Assembly: GCA_046483285.1 (NCBI GenBank)
Contig: JAWODN010000072.1
Span: 1-5,089 of the forward strand
DNA: 5,089 nucleotides
Source: CAYRTV01 sp046483285
GTDB taxonomy: Bacteria; Acidobacteriota; Aminicenantia; Aminicenantales; Aminicenantaceae
Reading direction: 5' to 3'
Of this stretch, positions 1 through 2,815 are shown piece by piece; within the stretch, counting starts at the first letter, position 1; each line of letters opens with the position of its first letter. The position numbers were made by a program, and so were the translations under genes. A model generated the notes under the pieces. The model was not told the DNA's origin, did not search any database, and saw only the letters and a list, made by a program, of their open reading frames with translations.

Positions 1-76
1 CGGACGAATGGAATGTCCTTCCTGGATGACAGGTGTCGGAAATTCTGCCTGAATGATGAACAGGCCGGAATCGGAT
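1..76. other. Non-coding left edge, no feature recognised
   Basis: I see no supported gene, RNA or repeat unit in these bases before the first repeat copy. The only structure is a short CCTG/CAGG inverted pair around 48-64, which is too small to interpret. The stretch may be the 3' flank of a gene lying to the left of the window. Confidence 0.4.
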
Positions 77-200
77 GTGTCATCCCGCGGTGCGAAGCAC
101 CGAGGGATCCCTGACTGCCTCGTCTGGGCGGTGGGTTCCGCTTTCACGAGGCAGAAAGGGATTGCCGCGGCTTGCTGACGCAAGCCTCGCAATGACAAAG
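77..200 (+). repeat. Composite hairpin repeat, copy 1 (lacks first module)
   Basis: This 124-bp copy aligns without gaps to 267-390 with about 8 mismatches (roughly 93% identity by eye). It contains three of the four hairpin modules seen in the full copies: the CGGTGC-GAA-GCACCG hairpin, a middle hairpin, and the GGCTTGC/GCAAGCC hairpin near its end. The middle hairpin is a perfect 9-bp stem, CTGCCTCGT at 115-123 with ACGAGGCAG at 146-154, and encloses a GCGG/CCGC stem. The AAGGCACG palindrome module found in copies 2 and 3 is absent. Open frames across it on both strands are repeat artefacts, not genes. Confidence 0.9.
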
Positions 201-227
201 GGGCATATCCTCCCTGACCGGAGCGCT
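201..227 (+). repeat. Degenerate short repeat unit after copy 1
   Basis: The sequence following copy 1 (GGGCATATCCTCCC, then CCGGAGCG) resembles the sequence following copy 3 at 2468-2495 (CGGCATGTCGTCCC, then GCGGAGCG). This suggests that the same short unit once followed both copies and has decayed here. The match is short and was made by eye, so confidence is modest. Confidence 0.4.
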
Positions 228-390
228 TTTGAGTCTGTCATTCCAAGGCACGCCGTGCCTTTGAGTGTGTCATCCCGCGGTGCGAAGCACCGAGGGATCC
301 CTTGCTGCTTCGTATGGGCGGTGGGTTCCGCTTTCACCAGGCAGGAAGGGATTGCCACGGCTTGCTGGCGCAAGCCTCGCAATGACAAAG
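228..390 (+). repeat. Composite four-hairpin repeat, copy 2 (full, 163 bp)
   Basis: This full copy matches 2305-2467 at the same length with 4 mismatches, all between 314 and 337. It consists of four successive inverted repeats. The first is AAGGCACG-C-CGTGCCTT at 245-261. The second is ATCCC-g-CGGTGC-GAA-GCACCG-a-GGGAT at 272-298. The third is an imperfect CTGCTTCGT/ACCAGGCAG stem enclosing GCGG/CCGC, within about 305-344. The fourth is ATTGC...GGCTTGC-tggc-GCAAGCC...GCAAT at 351-383. Such units are known dispersed repeats in several bacterial groups. It ends 12 bases before the DUF72 gene, so it probably forms part of that gene's upstream region. Confidence 0.93.
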
Positions 391-402
391 TGATAAGCCA
401 GA

Positions 403-1317
403 ATGAATGATGACATGAAATATTTCATAGGAATCGCAGGATGGAGTTATAAAGATTGGGACGGAATCGTCTATCCTGAAAAAAAACCGTCCGGATTCCA
501 TGGGCTGCGTTATCTTTCCCGGTTCTTCAATTTCATTGAAATCAACAGCACCTTTTACCGGCCGCCGGTTTTTAAATTCGCTCAGTCCTGGGTGAAAAGA
601 ACAGAGGACCGGAACTCTTTTCTTTTTGCGGTGAAACTGCATCAGAACTTCACCCATGACCGGGGTTCCTTCTCTTCCCGCCAGGCGGATGAATTTAAAT
701 TCGGCATTGATCCCCTCCGCGCCTCCGGGCGGCTGGGAGCTCTCCTGGTGCAATTCCCCTGGTCTTTCCGGTATTCTCTCCCTCATTGGGATCATCTCGC
801 CGCCTTGTTCCGGCTTTTCCCAGGGTACCCCTTGGCCCTGGAAATGCGTCACTCTTCCTGGATTCAGCCGGAATTTTTCAAATGGCTCAAAGAAAACAAT
901 GCCGCTTTCTGCAATATCGATCAGCCCGTTTTCCGGGATTCCATCGGACCCCGCTCCGAAGTCACAAATGACCGGTTTGCGTATGTCAGGCTCCACGGCC
1001 GCAACACCAAAAACTGGTTTAAAAAAGACGCCGGGCGGGACCAGCGGTACGATTACCTCTATTCCGAAGCGGAGCTGGATGAATGGAAAAAAAGGATCCA
1101 ATCCGCCGGAGAAAAAGCCCAAAAGGTATTCATCGTGACCAACAATCATTATCAGGGCCAGGCTGTGGTCAATGCTCTTCAAATCAAAAACAAGCTCACC
1201 GGGGAATCGTTCGACCTGCCGCACCGCCTTCTGGAACGGTTTCCCGTCCTGCAGAGAGTCGCTGAAGCCAAAAATCGGATTCAGATGGATCTTTTCCAGA
1301 AAAAAAACGGGGAATGA
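403..1317 (+). CDS. DUF72 (YecE-like) TIM-barrel protein
   Basis: The 304-residue product carries the DUF72 hallmarks in order: GIAGWSYKDW (residues 10-19), FIEINSTFYRPP (44-55), FLFAVKLHQNFTHDR (73-87), LGALLVQFPW (111-120), LALEMRHSSW (144-153), AYVRLHGRN (193-201), the YSEAEL segment near 220, and VTNNHYQGQAVVNAL (245-259). The family adopts a TIM-barrel fold resembling sugar-isomerase-like proteins. Its biochemical function is not established, so none is assigned. No signal peptide is present, so it is expected to be cytosolic. An in-frame TAA at 394-396 limits the start to ATG 403 or ATG 415. Neither has a clear Shine-Dalgarno. The start at 415 (MKYFIGIAGW) fits the usual family N-terminus better, while 403 adds only MNDD. 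The C-terminus extends past the last conserved motif with a lysine-rich tail (FQKKNGE). The gene converges on the LiaF-like gene and shows no operon partner in the window. Confidence 0.93.
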   Translation: MNDDMKYFIGIAGWSYKDWDGIVYPEKKPSGFHGLRYLSRFFNFIEINSTFYRPPVFKFAQSWVKRTEDRNSFLFAVKLHQNFTHDRGSFSSRQADEFKFGIDPLRASGRLGALLVQFPWSFRYSLPHWDHLAALFRLFPGYPLALEMRHSSWIQPEFFKWLKENNAAFCNIDQPVFRDSIGPRSEVTNDRFAYVRLHGRNTKNWFKKDAGRDQRYDYLYSEAELDEWKKRIQSAGEKAQKVFIVTNNHYQGQAVVNALQIKNKLTGESFDLPHRLLERFPVLQRVAEAKNRIQMDLFQKKNGE

Positions 1318-1390
1318 CGGCGTTTAGCCGGCATGATGAACGGCCCGAGGCCGCCGCAATGCGGGACGCAGGGCATATCGCCGTTTTTTA
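1318..1390 (+). terminator. Hairpin-rich convergent gap, candidate terminator
   Basis: The 86-base gap between the two convergent stop codons contains a run of small perfect stems: CGGC/GCCG at 1318-1321 and 1327-1330, CGGCC-CGA-GGCCG at 1341-1353, and CCGC-AAT-GCGG at 1354-1364. A T-run follows at 1384-1389, preceded by CGCCG (1379-1383), which can pair with CGGCG (1318-1322) to close the whole structure. It could terminate plus-strand transcription of the DUF72 gene. However, no hairpin directly abutting the T-run is strong, and the T-run belongs to a repeated element also found at 2773-2804. The call is therefore tentative. Confidence 0.4.
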
Positions 1391-1407
1391 TGAATAGGTC
1401 AGGCTAA
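1377..1407. repeat. Conserved ATCGCC-T6-ATGAATAGGTCAGGCTAA element, copy 1
   Basis: The segment 1384-1407 (six T, then ATGAATAGGTCAGGCTAA) is identical over 24 bases to 2781-2804. The similarity extends left through ATCGCC with one substitution and a one-base length difference. The element overlaps the end of the LiaF-like gene. Read on the minus strand it supplies the gene's stop codon (TAG, complement of 1404-1406) and then continues as CCTGACCTATTCAT followed by A residues. It may be the end of a mobile element or a genome-specific 3'-flank motif. I do not recognise it as a named repeat. Confidence 0.75.
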
Positions 1408-2090
1408 TTCTTTATTTCAATTCCGCCCAGAATTGCGGTGGCCCGGATGTGGAGTTTGGGCGGGTTGTCATCCTGAATTTCACTCTTGTGCTTATCCTCC
1501 ACTCCGCCGAGCACGGCATTCCCGTCCACGGTGACACTCCAGTGCCGGGGGACCCGGACGTCAAGACCGCCCAGAACAGCGGTCAATTCCACCGAGGCCT
1601 GTCCGCCGGCCAGCTCCGCCCGGGTGAAATCCAGATCGGCGCCCCCTAAAATGACCGTGGCCCGGCCGCCCCGGAACCGCTGTGACTCAATCCTCCGGTT
1701 GATTCCCGAAAGCATGGTGAACAACTCCAGGACATCCTCATTGATCCCGGGTCCGGCGGGGCTTTGCCGGAAAACTTTGGGTTTTATCAAAATCCATAGA
1801 CCGGCGGCGATGATGAGGACCGGCCACAGGATTTTCCACAAGCTGGCTCCTAAAAGTTCCCAACGGGAAAGCATAAACAAAGTTCCGATCACGATGAAAA
1901 CAATCCCGGTTTCCGTACTGCGCCCGCCGGCGGCGAACAGCTGCCAGATCCCCACAAACACCAGCAGCATGGGCCAATAATTGGAAAAAACATAGCCGGC
2001 ATTCAAGCGGCCCAAACTTCCCAGAAGGAATATAACTCCGATTAAAATAATCATAAAACCGGCGAAAACGCGGTTGATATTTCCATTCAT
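1404..2090 (-). CDS. Four-helix membrane protein with LiaF-like C-terminal domain
   Basis: The 228-residue product has two parts. Residues about 8-28, 36-54, 60-76 and 84-102 are four hydrophobic segments, typical of the LiaI/LiaF-like membrane region (DUF5668 type). From about 118 onward follows a soluble beta-rich domain with a repeated LGG pattern: ILGGADL (147-153), VLGGLDVRVP (172-181), VLGGVED (193-199) and ILGGIEI (220-226). This matches the LiaF C-terminal (cell-wall-active antibiotic response) family. LiaF proteins in Firmicutes restrain the LiaS sensor kinase during envelope stress. No kinase or regulator gene is adjacent here, so only a general role in envelope sensing or membrane organisation can be suggested. 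ATG 2090 is well supported by TTGAGGAG ending 8 bases upstream. The stop codon lies in a repeated element, but the last LGG strand is complete, so the protein does not look truncated. Confidence 0.88.
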   Translation of the reverse strand: MNGNINRVFAGFMIILIGVIFLLGSLGRLNAGYVFSNYWPMLLVFVGIWQLFAAGGRSTETGIVFIVIGTLFMLSRWELLGASLWKILWPVLIIAAGLWILIKPKVFRQSPAGPGINEDVLELFTMLSGINRRIESQRFRGGRATVILGGADLDFTRAELAGGQASVELTAVLGGLDVRVPRHWSVTVDGNAVLGGVEDKHKSEIQDDNPPKLHIRATAILGGIEIKN

Positions 2091-2098
2091 AGTCTTAT

Positions 2099-2106
2099 CT
2101 CCTCAA
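2099..2106 (-). promoter_or_regulatory. Shine-Dalgarno for the LiaF-like gene
   Basis: On the minus strand TTGAGGAG lies 8 bases before ATG 2090. It is a near-ideal ribosome binding site and fixes the start of the gene. The DUF72 gene has no comparable site. Confidence 0.8.
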
Positions 2107-2130
2107 GGGGATATGCGGCTCTCAAGATAA

Positions 2131-2159
2131 ATTCTATAGATTTAACGCGAAGAACGCAA
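2131..2159 (-). promoter_or_regulatory. Possible sigma-70-type promoter for the LiaF-like gene
   Basis: On the minus strand TTGCGT (complement of 2154-2159) and TAGAAT (complement of 2131-2136) are separated by 17 bases. The -10 matches the consensus at five of six positions. The -35 matches only its TTG. The position, about 40 bases before the start codon, suits a short leader containing the Shine-Dalgarno. Sequence alone cannot prove it. Confidence 0.38.
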
Positions 2160-2185
2160 AAAGACTCACTATTTGGGATGATGAA

Positions 2186-2249
2186 ATGATGAATATCGCC
2201 ATTACTGAAAGATGACCAAAAGACCGCCATTTTTTTATGAATTCATCAT
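2186..2249. repeat. Inverted repeat with partial copy of the T-run element
   Basis: ATGATGAAT at 2186-2194 is the exact reverse complement of ATTCATCAT at 2241-2249. Just inside the right arm, CGCCATTTTTTTATGAAT at 2225-2242 repeats the first part of the element seen at 2773-2804 and then diverges from it. This looks like a decayed relative of that element, or a small inverted-repeat element. No gene is visible in 2107-2304. Confidence 0.45.
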
Positions 2250-2304
2250 GTGTATAACACACCACGAACCATGACAATGGCCCCAATGTCATTCGCGGAG
2301 CAAC

Positions 2305-2467
2305 TTTGAGTCTGTCATTCCAAGGCACGCCGTGCCTTTGAGTGTGTCATCCCGCGGTGCGAAGCACCGAGGGATCCCTTGCTGCTTCGTCTTGGCGGTG
2401 GGTTCCGCTTTAACGAGGCAGGAAGGGATTGCCACGGCTTGCTGGCGCAAGCCTCGCAATGACAAAG
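2305..2467 (+). repeat. Composite four-hairpin repeat, copy 3 (full, 163 bp)
   Basis: This copy is co-linear with 228-390 at an exact offset of 2,077 bases and has only 4 differences (about 97.5% identity). The hairpin modules therefore fall at 2322-2338, 2349-2375, about 2382-2421 and 2428-2460. In the third module CTGCTTCGT pairs with ACGAGGCAG through all nine positions with one G-T wobble. The same module is perfectly paired in copy 1. Short open frames on either strand here are repeat artefacts. Confidence 0.93.
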
Positions 2468-2473
2468 CGGCAT

Positions 2474-2504
2474 GTCGTCCCGAGGAGCGGAGCGACGAGG
2501 GATC
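2474..2504 (+). repeat. Short GTCGTCCCGAGGAGCGGAGC-type repeat unit
   Basis: This unit follows copy 3 directly and runs from GTCGTCCCGAGGAGCGGAGC to the GAGGGATC end. It shares the frame GTC(A/G)TCC...GAGGGATC with the second module of the composite repeat but has a different centre. Its core GAGCGGAGCGA (2485-2495) recurs inverted at 2568-2578. Confidence 0.7.
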
Positions 2505-2559
2505 TGTGAGTGCTTTCGTCAGGCCATATGGACAATGAGTTGCCAATTAGAAGCAGTCC

Positions 2560-2586
2560 GGGATCCTTCGCTCCGCTCAGGATGAC
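2560..2586 (-). repeat. Inverted short repeat unit (GTCATCCTGAGCGGAGCGAA type)
   Basis: Read on the minus strand this is GTCATCCTGAGCGGAGCGAA followed by GGATCCC, another member of the short-unit family, opposite in orientation to the one at 2474-2504. The 11-base core pair at 2485-2495 and 2568-2578 could form a stem with a loop of about 72 bases. I see no gene between them. Confidence 0.7.
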
Positions 2587-2600
2587 ATTAAATTAATGAA

Positions 2601-2652
2601 AGGTCGTCACTTCACTGCGACGAGCCGCAAGCCGGCAGATGCGGTGAGATCC
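2601..2652 (+). repeat. Possible degenerate repeat unit
   Basis: The run GTCACTTCACTGCGACGAGC, followed by CGCAAGCC and GGTGAGATCC, has the general form of the same GTCAYTGCGA...GATCC repeats but no exact counterpart in the window. It bridges the short units and the AT-rich element. Confidence is low because the match is to a remembered pattern. Confidence 0.35.
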
Positions 2653-2802
2653 GGCCCGCCCGAAGGGTAAAAAAATGGCGAATAAATTGAAAATATGGAT
2701 AATGAAAAACGTTCAAGATTGAATTCTCTAAAAAATCATGCAAATATAAGGAAAAAAAGAAATTATGAAAACATCGCCATTTTTTTATGAATAGGTCAGG
2801 CT
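2653..2802. mobile_element. MITE-like AT-rich element with imperfect terminal inverted repeats
   Basis: TAAAAAAATGGCGA at 2668-2681 is the exact reverse complement of 2774-2787. Extended outward without gaps to 2653 and 2802, the two 29-base arms agree at about 22 positions, including the GCC and CC blocks. The 92 bases between the inner arms are strongly AT-rich, unlike the flanks, and have no coding frame. The right arm is the conserved element shared with 1377-1407. A miniature inverted-repeat element or solo insertion-sequence remnant fits. I could not confirm target-site duplications, and part of the perfect match is a simple A-run. Confidence 0.42.
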
Positions 2803-2804
2803 AA
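2773..2804. repeat. Conserved ATCGCC-T7-ATGAATAGGTCAGGCTAA element, copy 2
   Basis: This is the second copy of the element at 1377-1407, identical over 2781-2804 and in the same orientation. It sits 11 bases beyond the stop codon of the polymerase gene, so both copies lie at the 3' end of a minus-strand gene. On the minus strand both copies read TTAG followed by CCTGACCTATTCAT. Confidence 0.75.
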
Positions 2805-2815
2805 GGTATCGGTCA

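Noticed and set aside
77..390. Repeats as a CRISPR array
   Set aside because: Only two tandem copies with a 27-base gap, units over 120 bases long made of several different hairpins, and no cas genes.
391..396. TGATAA as a -10 box for the DUF72 gene
   Set aside because: It lies only 7 bases before ATG 403 and has no -35 at suitable spacing.
75..410. Overlapping open frames on both strands across the first two repeat copies
   Set aside because: Their translations simply follow the repeats and recur in copy 3. Repeats of this type often give spurious open frames.
334..1224. Long minus-strand open frame antisense to the DUF72 gene
   Set aside because: It lies opposite a gene with clear family motifs, begins in repeat sequence, has a proline/glycine-rich low-information translation and shows no recognisable domain. 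It is a shadow frame.
2289..2546. Short open frames on both strands over repeat copy 3
   Set aside because: Same repeat artefact as at 75-410, with no independent coding evidence.
2740..2815. Intrinsic terminator for the polymerase gene
   Set aside because: On the minus strand downstream of the stop there are A/T runs but no GC-rich hairpin before a T-run.
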